DNA from: Nitrospirota bacterium
GTDB lineage: Bacteria > Nitrospirota > Thermodesulfovibrionia > UBA6902
Reading direction: 5' to 3'
Length of the DNA: 49,400 nt
NCBI GenBank assembly: GCA_003354025.1
Contig: PIVU01000007.1
Span: 1-49,400, forward strand
Below, piece after piece: positions 18,208-27,741 of this stretch; position 1 is the stretch's first letter; each line of letters opens with the position of its first letter. The notes under the pieces are model-generated. The model ran no database searches. It was given only the letters and a program-made list of their open reading frames with translations, and was not told the origin of the DNA. The translations under genes were made by a program, and so were the position numbers.

Positions 18208-19005
18208 ATGTTAACAAGACTGATTATCATGGGATTAGTACCCATGCTTATTTTATTAGCTATAGATAAAGGAGGTAATACAATGGCTATGACAAAACAG
18301 CCGGAAGTGCTGAACACTTCAATACCGCCTATTGATATAGGTAAACCGGTGGAAACAGAAACAGCAACATTCGCATTAGGCTGATTCTGGGGACCTGACT
18401 CCCGGTTCGGGAGTCTACCCGGTGTAGTCCGCACTCGAGTAGGTTATGCAGGAGGTACATCAACTGACCCGACATACCGTAATCTCGGGAACCATTCTGA
18501 GGCAATACAGATTGATTACGATCCTGATAAGATTTCCTACAGGGAATTACTCGAAGTTTTTTGGGACAGCCACAATCCAACAACTCAGTCCTGGTCACAG
18601 CAGTATAAAACCGGAATTTTCTACCATAACAAAATGCAGAAAAGAGCAGCTGAAGAATCAAAAGACGCGCTGACCTCTTCACTATCTGGCAAGATCCAGA
18701 CAGGGTTGATCCCATTTTCAAGCTTTCACCTTGCAGAAGCCTATCACCAGAAGTATATGCTCAGAAGCAATATGGCCTTTCTGGTTGAATATGAAGCTAA
18801 GTACCCTGACAGAGAAGGCATGGTATCTTCAACCGCAACTGCCCGGGTCAATGGCTACCTTGGAGGAAACGGTTCATGCGATCAACTCAAATCGGAAATC
18901 AGTGGTTTTGGTCTGTCAGAGGAGGGGAATAAAAAGCTTCTGGGGGAAGTCTGTATGGGAATTGAGGGAAAATCCTGTCCATCAAATAACTGTTCAGCTA
19001 ATTAA
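18208..19005 (+). CDS. msrA: Selenocysteine-containing peptide methionine sulfoxide reductase A (UGA read through)
   Basis: One frame runs from 18208 to 19005, broken only by TGA at 18382-18384. Reading that TGA as selenocysteine gives 265 residues. It falls at the MsrA catalytic cysteine: TFALG-U-FWGPDSRFG, where the family has G-C-F-W-G. The rest is normal MsrA: VRTRVGYAGG, YRNLGNHSEAIQIDYDP, LLEVFWDSHNPT, and a C-terminal part with Cys (GSCD, EVC, SCPSNNC) that could resolve the intermediate. A hairpin begins 12 bases after the TGA. There are two start choices with strong ribosome sites: ATG 18208 (AAGGAGG) with a hydrophobic leader (LTRLIIMGLVPMLILLAI), and ATG 18283 (AAAGGAGG) without it. 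Exported and cytoplasmic forms are possible. It repairs oxidised Met residues. Confidence 0.88.
18382..18415 (+). promoter_or_regulatory. Selenocysteine UGA codon and candidate bacterial SECIS hairpin
   Basis: TGA at 18382-18384 is followed by GACTCCCG-GTT-CGGGAGTC (18397-18415), an uninterrupted 8-bp stem with G in the loop 21 bases after the codon. Bacterial SECIS elements bind SelB through a loop G about 16-37 bases downstream of the UGA. GGGG before and CCC after the stem could extend it. The hairpin lies inside the coding sequence, as required in bacteria. Confidence 0.75.
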
Positions 19006-19016
19006 TGGTAAAAATA

Positions 19017-19039
19017 AGGGGCGAGGTGGCCTCGCCCCT
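19017..19039. terminator. Two-way terminator between msrA and pgk
   Basis: AGGGGCGAGG-TGG-CCTCGCCCCT, a perfect 10-bp GC-rich stem between two convergent genes. It lies 12 bases after the msrA stop and 30 before the pgk end. T runs are short, so it may also be a dispersed repeat of this common type. Confidence 0.6.
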
Positions 19040-19068
19040 ACAGCAACAAATATCAATTCATAATTCGA

Positions 19069-20247
19069 CTATCCTTTAGCCCGTTCTTCAAGTACTGCTA
19101 CTGCCGGTAGTTTCTTTCCTTCAAGGAATTCCAGAAATGCACCACCGCCGGTTGATATGTAGGACACTTTATCTGTTATGCCATACTTGTCAATTGCAGC
19201 AAGTGTGTCCCCTCCTCCGGCAATTGAAAACGCCGGGCTTTCCGCGATAGCCATTGAAAGCGCCTTTGTTCCCTCTCCAAACTGGTCAAATTCAAATACT
19301 CCAACCGGACCGTTCCAGATGATGGTGCCGGCTTTCATCAGCATCTCGGCGAATTTTGCAGAAGTCTCGGGGCCCACGTCAAAGATCATGTCATCGTCCA
19401 GAACATCGCCTGCTTCCTTTAATGAAGCACCCGTGGTTTCTGCAAACTCTTTTCCGCAAACGACATCTGTGGGTACAGGAATGTCTCCTCCACGCTCCTT
19501 CGCATTTTTTGTCAGCCGCTTAGCCTCTTCTATAAGATCTTCTTCGTAGAGTGACTTACCGACTTTGTTGCCGGCAGCTGCGATGAAGGTATTTGCAATA
19601 CCGCCTCCGACTATGAGCTGATCTACAATGTCTGAGAGCGATTCCAGCACAGGCAGTTTAGTAGACACTTTAGATCCGCCAACAATTGCAATCATGGGGC
19701 GTGCAGGATTATCAAGGGCCTTTCCAAGGGCCTCAAGCTCTCCTGTGAGAAGCGGCCCGGCACAGGCAACAGGAGCATATTTAGCTACCCCGTGTGTTGA
19801 GGCCTGAGCGCGGTGTGCAGTCCCGAATGCGTCCATTACATATACATCGCATAATGATGCCATTTTTTTGGAAAGCTCGTCATCATTTTTCTTTTCTCCC
19901 TTGTTAAAGCGTACATTCTCCATAAGCGCGACCTCTCCTGCCGCAACTTCTACACCCTCCAGCCAGTCTTTAACAAGTTCAACCTCTTTCCCGAGAAGTT
20001 CAGTAAGCGTATCAGCAACGGGCGCCATGGAAAACTGCTGATCATATTCGCCCTCCGTCGGCCTGCCGAGATGTGACATAACCATCACTTTTGCCCCAGC
20101 CTCAATTGCAAGTTTAATCGTTGGAAGTGAAGCACGTATTCGCTTATCACTGGAAACTTTTCCATCTTTAATTGGAACATTCAAATCCTGGCGAATAAGC
20201 ACACGCTTTCCGGCAAGCTCCATATCGGTCATTTTCAAAACAGACAT
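19069..20247 (-). CDS. pgk: Phosphoglycerate kinase
   Basis: 392 residues, normal length. Glycolytic and gluconeogenic enzyme that interconverts 1,3-bisphosphoglycerate + ADP and 3-phosphoglycerate + ATP. The family signature is at the N-terminus ([16 protein letters not shown]). The substrate-binding [10 protein letters not shown] is present, and so are the nucleotide-site segments [23 protein letters not shown] and the C-terminal [16 protein letters not shown] precedes the ATG at 20247. It stands alone: gap, tpi or other glycolytic genes are not adjacent. Confidence 0.97.
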   Translation of the reverse strand: MSVLKMTDMELAGKRVLIRQDLNVPIKDGKVSSDKRIRASLPTIKLAIEAGAKVMVMSHLGRPTEGEYDQQFSMAPVADTLTELLGKEVELVKDWLEGVEVAAGEVALMENVRFNKGEKKNDDELSKKMASLCDVYVMDAFGTAHRAQASTHGVAKYAPVACAGPLLTGELEALGKALDNPARPMIAIVGGSKVSTKLPVLESLSDIVDQLIVGGGIANTFIAAAGNKVGKSLYEEDLIEEAKRLTKNAKERGGDIPVPTDVVCGKEFAETTGASLKEAGDVLDDDMIFDVGPETSAKFAEMLMKAGTIIWNGPVGVFEFDQFGEGTKALSMAIAESPAFSIAGGGDTLAAIDKYGITDKVSYISTGGGAFLEFLEGKKLPAVAVLEERAKG

Positions 20248-20484
20248 AACTATTCTCCTTTGTATATAAGTTCTTTATTTGGTTTTATTAAACAGAAAAA
20301 TATTATGTCAGAACATGGATAATGAGTCAACGACAGTCCATGTTTGGAGGAATCTTTGTTATACCGTTCAATGATCTCGATGATTGATAGCCTGCATCAC
20401 TCATAACTATTCAAACAGTAAATCTCTGGTTTCTTGTCTACAATTCAAATATGAGCTTAGACATGACGCTATTCATGAAACATG

Positions 20485-23400
20485 TTACTGCGTTCTGAAA
20501 TTACTAAATATAACTATTCCTTCATTAATGGTCAAAGTTCCGTTATTTGTGGTTATTCCACTATTAATCGAATAACTGCAATCATAGCCGCCTTCAATGG
20601 TCACTGATTTGTCGAGGTTAAAGTTAATGTCTTCGCTAATTACTGTTGCCTTAGCCTGTAAAATGCCTCCATCTGCAACTCCATTATAGGCAATCTGGAG
20701 TGATGAATAATAAACAGGCGTTGTTCCTGAAATCCTGACAGGTAGCCCTCCCGGGTAAATATTAGCAGCATTATCATCACAGTCAGTGTTATCCAATACA
20801 AAGCCAATTGGCTGGTCACATTGCTGTAAAGACATAACGGGATTCCCAAAACTGTCTCCATCAAAATCACGAAACCAGTATGTATCCGGATTAATAGCAG
20901 GGTCCGTATCATCACAGTCAGGGCCAAGGCAGTCAGCACCTGCCCCATATTCATCGCCATCAATGTCCGTACAATTATTAGTACAGATATCGTCCTGTCC
21001 ATCGCAATTTTCATCTATACCGTTTCCACAGATTTCGGTTGCGTCCGGATTGACTGCTGCATCTGAATCATTACAGTCAGCACCCAGACAGTCATCACCA
21101 GATCCGTAACCATCAATATCATTATCATTGCAATCTCCGCCCAAAGTACCGGACCTCGAGGAACCACCCAGCGATGATGCTACATCAACTATCGGATAAT
21201 ACGGGACAGACTGCAATTTAAGCTCGAATCGATTCTTGCCGGTCTTGTAGGTCATAGGATAGCTTTCGCTTCCATAAGTAACTGTGAGTGAGGCATATCC
21301 ATTTTCACTACTTTTTGCCCTGACACTGAGCTTTTGCCTTCCTCCATCCCATTGAGCGGTTGTAATTGTGACCAGATCGCCCTGGGGACATATATCGTCC
21401 TGTCCATCACAATTTTCATCAATACTGTTATCACAGATTTCGGGATGCGGGTTACCGGGAACACAGGAGTCAACTTCGACACCAAACTGGCACTCAAGTT
21501 GTCCTGAAGCTGTACAGGCCCCAACACCACAGCCTGTCGCCGATGCTGAATATTCATCATCAGATGTCCCTGAACAGTTATCATCAACATCATCACAATT
21601 ATCATCAGAAGCGCCGGGATTAATATCAGGGTTGTTATCGTTACAGTCAGTTGCCGGTCCATTAAAACAAGTCAAATCTCCTGGATTACCGTATCCGTCA
21701 CTATCGCTGTCTACACAAGTAGAGAGACAATTTACCGCATCCGGATCAGCAGCATCGGTAAGACTGTCACAGTCATTGTCTATACCATCAGTACAGTCCT
21801 CGACAGCTCCCGGGTTGACAGCAGGATCATTATCATTACAATCAACTCCAATAGCATACCCGTCACCATCATTGTCGACTATGTCGAGGTATACAGTTGC
21901 TCCCAGATATCCGTCACCCCCTCCAGGGACAGGATAAGGATTGGAAATGCCATCTCCATTATCATCATATTGGGGAACTTCACTGTAGGGATCATTAAGA
22001 GATGCATAATTAAATGCCTCTAACATTGATATCAATCCGTCACCATTAGCATCAGCATATACTGGCGCACCCCATAAATCTACTCCGTGAAATGCGCTGG
22101 TAAAATTCCTGATAAAAACATTCCCATAGGAAAGGGTTTCTTCTTCGGTTACGGTAGATATTACCCTGTTAGGACCGCTTAGATCTTCAACGAGACCTCC
22201 ACTGAAACATGGCTCTGCAACTATAGATATAGCTCTGGCATTGAGTCTATTTAAATACACAGCCAGATCATCATCAGACAGTTTATCAGCATATAATTGA
22301 ATCATCTCATCAATACTTACCCAGTCGTTCATGTCGTGATCGCTGTTAATATCGATTCCATCAAACAATCCCTCATTATCCAGATCGGTTCCATCAACCT
22401 CCAGATTATTGATGTCATAGTCAATATCTATATCCAGATGATTATCAAGATTTGCATCAAAAATAATATAACTGTCACCAGGCACCTGGGTGCTCAGATA
22501 AGTCTCGTCATCGTTATACTTATCCACACTACCCCAGTCATCCTCATCAAATATATCAGTATATTGATTATAGGGAGCTATGCCATCTTCGTCATAATCA
22601 TAGACTTCCCCTAAACTCGTTTCAATTATTCCGTTTCGATTGTAGTCACCTGCCAGATAGTCAATAAGCCGCTCGATGAAAACATCACCATCACTTCTTG
22701 ATGCGCCTATATCCTCGAAATAAATCTCGTTAAAACTGCTTACATATTTACGTCTCCACATCCTGTAATCACCGGAAGCATAGTAGGAATAATAGACTTT
22801 CCATACATCCATACCATGATCGGATTTATAGTTCCCTCCGTTATAAAAACTACGTAATTTAAATTCACTTTCCAGATAGTCTTCTTCATCGCCGGGGTCA
22901 ACAGAAGCATACCCGTCCAGGTATCCGTAATACATACTTTCCGGGCCATGATATCCTCTGCCGTGGCCTGTGATCCAGATGAAAAGCTCGTCATCTGCAT
23001 CCATAATATTTTCTAATTCTGTGAATACAAGATCAATATTAATTGTTCTGGCTGCATAATCAATCATATTATCCGGATTTTCATTGGAAGGATTTTTGCC
23101 ATTATAGTTAAAAAGATAGATCGATTCAGGAGTAAATTGATAATCATCAATTAAAGTAGAATACATAAAAGTCACATCATCCCAGTAACGGCTTTCACTT
23201 CCTCCGTTTATCATAATAACGAATTTCTTTTCTTCCCCGTCACTTCCCACTGTCATTTGTTCTGCTTCTGATGACATGAGCATTTCTTTCGCTAAAGAGT
23301 CCAGGGGTCCATTTATACCAGTCACTCTCTGTTTCTCATACCTTGTTTCAACCATCACTTCAACGATATCAATACTGTAATTACCGTATGAATCGGTAAC

Positions 23401-23754
23401 TCTTAACATGGCTTCATATAAACCGGAACTCCTATATTTGTGATGAGACAGCCCGGACTTTTCAGACTCCCAGTCGTACACTCCATCTCCATCAAAATCC
23501 CATTCATACTTTATTACATTGCCGTCCTTTGATGAGCCGTAACCGCTAAAGATTGTTTTAGCAGAAACATAGGTAACAATATCATGTCCTCCGTATGCAG
23601 AAGGAGTAGTCACTTGAGTTATCTCTGATAAAGACATTTCAGAAACACCGGTAAGTGAATAGCCGCTATATGCCAGTTGTGAAGATACTATCAGGGCCGC
23701 CAAACCCAGGATGCTTAATATTGTCAAATTGATTATTTTTATTTTTGTTCTCAT
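20485..23754 (-). CDS. Large secreted protein: PKD domain, caspase/legumain-like peptidase, MopE-type metal-binding repeats
   Basis: 1089 residues from the ATG at 23754; a start ten codons earlier (23784) has AGGA only two bases away and lies in a hairpin. A signal peptide (ending QLAYSG) is followed by a PKD-like domain (about 60-145: YEWDFDGDGVYDWES, a strand, VTDSYGNYS). Next comes a peptidase domain of the C13/C14 clan with the dyad ITGHGRG (His about 264) and IVAEPCFSGG (Cys about 516). The 250 residues between them are very Asp-rich. From about 625 there are at least five MopE-type units (D-x-D-x-D-G-Y, DCNDNDPAVNPGA, E-x-C-x-D-G-I-D-N-x-C-D). The end is beta-helix-like (DKSVTIEGGYDCSY). 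Probably an extracellular calcium- or metal-dependent protease. The target is unknown. Confidence 0.8.
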   Translation of the reverse strand: MRTKIKIINLTILSILGLAALIVSSQLAYSGYSLTGVSEMSLSEITQVTTPSAYGGHDIVTYVSAKTIFSGYGSSKDGNVIKYEWDFDGDGVYDWESEKSGLSHHKYRSSGLYEAMLRVTDSYGNYSIDIVEVMVETRYEKQRVTGINGPLDSLAKEMLMSSEAEQMTVGSDGEEKKFVIMINGGSESRYWDDVTFMYSTLIDDYQFTPESIYLFNYNGKNPSNENPDNMIDYAARTINIDLVFTELENIMDADDELFIWITGHGRGYHGPESMYYGYLDGYASVDPGDEEDYLESEFKLRSFYNGGNYKSDHGMDVWKVYYSYYASGDYRMWRRKYVSSFNEIYFEDIGASRSDGDVFIERLIDYLAGDYNRNGIIETSLGEVYDYDEDGIAPYNQYTDIFDEDDWGSVDKYNDDETYLSTQVPGDSYIIFDANLDNHLDIDIDYDINNLEVDGTDLDNEGLFDGIDINSDHDMNDWVSIDEMIQLYADKLSDDDLAVYLNRLNARAISIVAEPCFSGGLVEDLSGPNRVISTVTEEETLSYGNVFIRNFTSAFHGVDLWGAPVYADANGDGLISMLEAFNYASLNDPYSEVPQYDDNGDGISNPYPVPGGGDGYLGATVYLDIVDNDGDGYAIGVDCNDNDPAVNPGAVEDCTDGIDNDCDSLTDAADPDAVNCLSTCVDSDSDGYGNPGDLTCFNGPATDCNDNNPDINPGASDDNCDDVDDNCSGTSDDEYSASATGCGVGACTASGQLECQFGVEVDSCVPGNPHPEICDNSIDENCDGQDDICPQGDLVTITTAQWDGGRQKLSVRAKSSENGYASLTVTYGSESYPMTYKTGKNRFELKLQSVPYYPIVDVASSLGGSSRSGTLGGDCNDNDIDGYGSGDDCLGADCNDSDAAVNPDATEICGNGIDENCDGQDDICTNNCTDIDGDEYGAGADCLGPDCDDTDPAINPDTYWFRDFDGDSFGNPVMSLQQCDQPIGFVLDNTDCDDNAANIYPGGLPVRISGTTPVYYSSLQIAYNGVADGGILQAKATVISEDINFNLDKSVTIEGGYDCSYSINSGITTNNGTLTINEGIVIFSNFRTQ

Positions 23755-23766
23755 ATCATTAAAAAA

Positions 23767-23801
23767 GGGACAGTGAAAAGGCATAGTCCTTTTTCTGTCC
23801 C
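23767..23801. repeat. Hairpin covering the alternative start of the large peptidase gene
   Basis: GGGACAG-T-GAAAAGG pairs with CCTTTTT-CTGTCCC around CATAGT, an almost complete 15-bp stem. It contains the upstream start (23784) and its ribosome site on the minus strand. AAAAGGGGACA words recur at about 8960. It may be a REP-type repeat or a translation control hairpin. Confidence 0.5.
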
Positions 23802-24082
23802 CTATACATGCAGCATTGTTTGTGAATATTTACTGAAATCAGCTTGATATTTGAATGAATCTGAGTTTTACAGCTAATTTAAACAAGAGAATGATTGACG
23901 TAAAAAAGTAGATTTGTCTTTGTTCGCTGGAACTGATTAATCTAATAGTGTGAACATAAATTAATTAGAAAGATAATATCATACAAGGCCTTAGCTGTCT
24001 AATATGAAATATTTATCTGTCCTATAAGATCTAAAAATAGGGCTACATGCGCAATCGTACAAGTAACGCGTTACCCATGTTT

Positions 24083-24463
24083 TCATTCGTTCATTTCCTG
24101 ATTTTGATTTATTTTCTGCAGGACCTCTTTATCATTCAACTCATGACCAAGCCACAGAACTCCTTTTTGAGCACCTGCTAAAACGGCCAGGTCCTTTATA
24201 ACTCTTTCCTCGACCTGTGATAAGCCGCCTTCAACTTTTTCTATGGGATGCATTAAGAATATTGGCGGAAAGAACTTCTTCCCCATGACAATTTTCAGGC
24301 CCTTTTTTATAAGTGATTGAATGACAGTAAAATTACCAATAAGCAGTCTTTCAGATGTAAAAGGTGTCGTAGTTGTAAGTTCAATTTCTTTTTGATCATC
24401 TATGTTCCTGATATGAACTCTATTAATATAAATCTTTATATAGATTGTGTTGCTAGGCAGCAT
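24083..24463 (-). CDS. Conserved hypothetical protein
   Basis: 126 residues; GGGAAGG before the ATG at 24463. The N-terminus is a run of beta strands (IYIKIYINRVHIRNI), then FTSERLLIGNFTVIQSLIKKGLK and a conserved-looking end with FLMHPIEKVEGGLSQVEERVIKDLAVLAGAQKGVLWLGHEL. I recall proteins with the pattern H-P-M/I-E-x-x-E-G-G-L-S-x-V-E in many bacteria. They have no known function, though a resemblance to part of the actin/MreB fold has been suggested. No signal peptide. Alone between the peptidase and ferredoxin genes. Confidence 0.6.
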   Translation of the reverse strand: MLPSNTIYIKIYINRVHIRNIDDQKEIELTTTTPFTSERLLIGNFTVIQSLIKKGLKIVMGKKFFPPIFLMHPIEKVEGGLSQVEERVIKDLAVLAGAQKGVLWLGHELNDKEVLQKINQNQEMNE

Positions 24464-24706
24464 ATTTAATACCTTCCCTCATTGGTATAACAATTTATTA
24501 TCTGATGTCTGAGTATCTACAAGAATATACATTATATTTCAGTCAATTAACAAGATCATCACAGAAGAACTTCATGTGGTGGGTGTTTTGTGAATTAAAT
24601 CGCTTCCAAAATCTTACTCTGCAAGCAACTTAGATTGGCGAGGACAACCTTTTCGTAATTCCTAATTACTAAGGCTCTAGATTCGACAACTCTCCCGGAA
24701 AGATGC

Positions 24707-24901
24707 TTAGCCGCCCCAGCCAACGGCGATCCCTATGGCATCTTCGGGACAAATATCGGGGCAGTTGCCGCAATCGATGCATTCGGCCGCCCGTTGGGCC
24801 CAGCACTTGCCATCCGACACTTCAAAACAATTGACCGGGCAGGCTTTCACACAATCGCCGCAGCCCGTGCACTTTTTCCAATTCACTACTGCTATAAACA
24901 C
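24707..24901 (-). CDS. 2[4Fe-4S] ferredoxin
   Basis: 64 residues. Two classic cluster motifs are present: CTGCGDCVKACP (first cluster plus the distal Cys) and CIDCGNCPDICP. This is a bacterial-type 2[4Fe-4S] ferredoxin, a low-potential electron carrier. The start is GTG at 24901 with GGAGG at nine bases. The gene is single, so its redox partner cannot be named. Typical of strict anaerobes. Confidence 0.92.
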   Translation of the reverse strand: MFIAVVNWKKCTGCGDCVKACPVNCFEVSDGKCWAQRAAECIDCGNCPDICPEDAIGIAVGWGG

Positions 24902-25540
24902 TCGCTCTCACCTCCGAAATTCGCTTGCTCTATTATACCCATATGATGATCTATTCTGGCACAAAGTATAGGATAGATCTATGATATTTATCATATGTGT
25001 TCTCCAGGACCAGGCCTTAATATGGAGTGTCATCAAGCCCTGAATAGTCAACTACCGGTTTCCAAATAAACCAGTCCATTTTCCCCTTGAGCGTAGCGTT
25101 ACCATAATGACCCTGTACGTCAGTTCAAAATATACTGATAAACCATGAGGTTTTCATTTTTCCTGCTATCCTGGGGTTATAAAAACTCCCAAATTTGAGT
25201 ATATTCCCTCAGTTAATACCGTAATATCCGCTCAAGATATATATGCAATAATTTTCTGCTTAATCTATCCTCCTCTGATAAAAAAAGTTCTCAACCACAA
25301 AAAAAGGTACTACAATTAAGTTAAGTGTTCTTTCACCCGAGAAAGACACGGGGACATTGCTGAATTAATCCAACTAGCGTGGGCTATGTATTTATCTCTA
25401 TATCTCATTATTATCGGTCAAATATCGTCTAGGGCAACCCGTTTGGTGTCCAGATCTCCACCTGTCACCTGCCCAATCAATAAACATGCTATAGCCTTCA
25501 GGCATAAACATCAAACAATTAAACGATGGGAGAATACACT
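24902..25540. other. Long spacer holding a decayed gene end
   Basis: No intact gene in 639 bases. Its left half holds the pseudogene remnant at 25017-25195. A hairpin-like stretch at about 25325-25349 (GTGTTCTTTC, ACCCGA, GAAAGACAC) lies in the right half. The promoter of the SIS gene must be near the right end. Confidence 0.5.
25017..25195 (-). pseudogene. Decayed C-terminal remnant, homologous to the one at 43657
   Basis: On the minus strand a frame ending at TAA (25017-25019) encodes TDVQGHYGNATLKGKMDWF and then IWKPVVDYSGLDDTPY. It is broken upstream by TGA between MKTSWFISIF and TDVQG, and again before that. The fragment at 43657-43884 reads HTDVQGAANNGIFRGKIDWF, then SWKPIVDYSGVDDPMF, clearly the same domain. 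No start codon or full gene remains here. The parent family is not recognised with certainty. Confidence 0.65.
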
Positions 25541-26284
25541 ATGAAACTCACACTTGATGAAAAAAACAGCGTAGAATTACAAAAAATATCCAAATCCATC
25601 CGCCCTGAACATCTTGGCCAGTCAATCGATGAAGATCATTTGATGAATGTTTTTATGGACTCGCTTTATAAAGACTGTGCCGCTCTAATCGGGTATACAA
25701 AGCAGGTCCTGGCCCATAACATTAACTTTGATTTTGTTAGAACCATTATGGACAGGGTTGTATTTGGGCAGAACCGTTTGTTTGTCACAGGCATTGGCAA
25801 ATCCGGAGCCATTGCACGACGCTTTGCCGGTTCAATGAGTCTCGTAGGTGCACCTTCGGTTTTTGTTCATGAGGCAGAGCTGTACCATGGTGATTTTGGT
25901 ATGATGCGGTCGGATGATGTTCTTGTTATTGTATCCAAGAGCGGTCTGACTCCTGAAGCGGTAAATGCGGCAAAACATGCAGACGAGTATGGAATCATTG
26001 CCATGGCAATGACCGGAAACACCGGGCGTCCATTGAATGAAAATACCAGGGACAGCTTTGTAATCCCTGTACCTGAGGAGCTTATGAACCGGCTTCCATC
26101 CAGGAGCATTGTAGAGTTCGAAGCGGCTGTAAATGCCTTTGTATCAGTTGTTGCTCACTTTGCCGATGTTAATGAGCAGACATTGCGCCGAACTCATCCA
26201 GGCAACTTTCCAGAATGGATCTCAACAGCTGAACAGCACGCTAAGAACGTTGAAGATGTAAAAAGGCTGTTGCACAACTCATGA
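25541..26284 (+). CDS. SIS-domain sugar-phosphate isomerase (KdsD/KpsF or hexulose-phosphate isomerase type)
   Basis: 247 residues from the ATG at 25541, preceded by GGGAG at eight bases; the start at 25526 overlaps that site. A SIS domain is clear: LFVTGIGKSGAIARRFAGSM (sugar-phosphate loop), HEAELYHGDFGMM, VLVIVSKSGLTPE (the S-x-S-G loop) and a terminal HPGNF. The arrangement resembles arabinose-5-phosphate isomerase without its CBS domains, and also 6-phospho-3-hexuloisomerase. About 60 extra N-terminal residues are unusual. The exact substrate is not decidable here. Confidence 0.8.
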   Translation: MKLTLDEKNSVELQKISKSIRPEHLGQSIDEDHLMNVFMDSLYKDCAALIGYTKQVLAHNINFDFVRTIMDRVVFGQNRLFVTGIGKSGAIARRFAGSMSLVGAPSVFVHEAELYHGDFGMMRSDDVLVIVSKSGLTPEAVNAAKHADEYGIIAMAMTGNTGRPLNENTRDSFVIPVPEELMNRLPSRSIVEFEAAVNAFVSVVAHFADVNEQTLRRTHPGNFPEWISTAEQHAKNVEDVKRLLHNS

Positions 26285-26378
26285 TCAGACTGTGATGAAT
26301 CGTCATTATGCAATAACGGTTGGGACATGGAGGTTAAAAACAGGGTAACCCATCCCTTACATTATTCAAGGACTATAA

Positions 26379-26406
26379 GCGAGGGCGGCTTACAGGCTGC
26401 CCTCGC
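26379..26406. terminator. Hairpin after the SIS gene
   Basis: GCGAGGGC and GCCCTCGC form an 8-bp stem, extended inside by GGC/GCT, 95 bases after the SIS gene stop. No clear T run. The spacer 26285-26676 otherwise shows no supported gene. Confidence 0.45.
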
Positions 26407-26676
26407 AGTCTGGCCATAGTATATTGCTGAATAGTGATATATTCACACAATATATGCTGCCCGTTATTACTTTTAATCACTTGCTCTGATTTTTTACTTG
26501 ACTTAGACATTCGTTTCTTAAATAATACCAACGAGCTGAATTCGGGGGATAGATGCTGAAACATTAATTATTTCTCCTGCTATGTCCCATCTTCTCTAAT
26601 AAACACTGTACACATTAGGGGTGACGCTTTTATAAAGACCGTGAATCCAGTTTACAGTCAAAAGGGAAATGGTTAT

Positions 26677-27741
26677 ATGAAAAACGCTGTTTTCAACAAA
26701 CCTTCAACTACAGATACAAAAGACAAAATCGATAATTCAGCACAAACAAGATCTGTCTATACAGAGTTCAAGCAGGTAGAAAAAGTGCTGAAAACTGCTA
26801 ACGCTGCACTGGAAGAAAACGTAAAATCACCGAAGGTCAATATAGACTCGGTAGTGGCATTTCTTCAAAGGGAGATAGAAGAGCGCAAGAAGGTGGAAAA
26901 GGCCTTGAGCCAAAAGAATTTTGAGTTACATTCCTTCATTAATAATATCCCGGATATGGCATGGCTCAAAGACATTAAATCCCGCTTTATTGCAGCTAAC
27001 AAGGCATTCACAGATGCAACCGGAATTGATTCAGACACCCTAATTAATAAAACCTGTGAAGTCTGTTTTGGAAAAGATAAAGCTCAGCAGTTCAGAGAAG
27101 ATGATCTGAAAGTAATGGAGATGAAAAAACAGGTCATCGTTGAAGAAAAAATCCTGACCATTCAAAAAGAGGAAGTCTGGCTTGAAACAATAAAATCCCC
27201 CATAATGGATAAAAACGGGAAAGTCATTGGAACGGTAGGCATTGCACGTGACATAACCGTTCGCAAAAGGACAGAAAATGACCTCAGTAAAGCAGAGAGT
27301 CAACTTAGGTCCCGTGCCTCAGAGCTTATGGATATTAATGTCGCCTTAAGAGTTCTATTAAAACAGCGGGAACAGGACCAGAAAGAGTTCGAAGCTAATA
27401 TATTATCTAACATTAAACATCTCATTATGCCATATATAGATAAGCTAAAAAAGAACAGGGTCATGTCAGATGAACTTGTTTACTTAGACATAATTTCAGA
27501 TAACCTTAAAGAAATAGTATCTCCATTTTCATCCAACCTGTCATTTAAAAACCTGGATTTCACGCCAAAAGAACAAATGATAGCAGGCCTTATAAAGGAT
27601 GGTAAACAGGATAAGGATATCATGGCAATTCTTAGCATTTCTCTGGACACTATCAAAACTCATCGGCGAAACATTAGAAAGAAACTGGGCATTTACAATC
27701 AAAAAGTTAACATGAGAACAAAGCTTTTATCCTGCACTTAA
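26677..27741 (+). CDS. PAS-domain LuxR-type transcriptional regulator
   Basis: 354 residues from the ATG at 26677, with AAAGGGAAA ten bases upstream; a GTG at 26641 is less likely. The N-terminal 80 residues are charged and probably coiled coil. A PAS domain (about 85-205) contains FINNIPDMAWLKDIKSRFIAANKAF and VIGTVGIARDIT. A further coiled coil leads to a C-terminal LuxR/FixJ helix-turn-helix (about 295-345: FTPKEQMIAGLIKDGKQDKDIMAILSISLDTIKTHRRNIRKKLG). It is a one-component sensor-regulator; no ligand can be predicted. It sits alone between SIS and Cys-rich genes. Confidence 0.88.
   Translation: MKNAVFNKPSTTDTKDKIDNSAQTRSVYTEFKQVEKVLKTANAALEENVKSPKVNIDSVVAFLQREIEERKKVEKALSQKNFELHSFINNIPDMAWLKDIKSRFIAANKAFTDATGIDSDTLINKTCEVCFGKDKAQQFREDDLKVMEMKKQVIVEEKILTIQKEEVWLETIKSPIMDKNGKVIGTVGIARDITVRKRTENDLSKAESQLRSRASELMDINVALRVLLKQREQDQKEFEANILSNIKHLIMPYIDKLKKNRVMSDELVYLDIISDNLKEIVSPFSSNLSFKNLDFTPKEQMIAGLIKDGKQDKDIMAILSISLDTIKTHRRNIRKKLGIYNQKVNMRTKLLSCT

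Noticed and set aside
21368-22614. Plus-strand open frames inside the large peptidase gene
   Set aside because: They mirror the Asp/Asn-rich repeats (runs of Ser, Pro or Ile in the other strand) and have no ribosome sites.
24464-24706. tRNA gene in the spacer before the ferredoxin
   Set aside because: No cloverleaf, T-loop GGTTCGA-type motif or anticodon arm could be formed.
26373-26564. 63-residue minus-strand ORF between the SIS and PAS-LuxR genes
   Set aside because: Overlaps a terminator-like hairpin, has no ribosome site and its sequence looks random.
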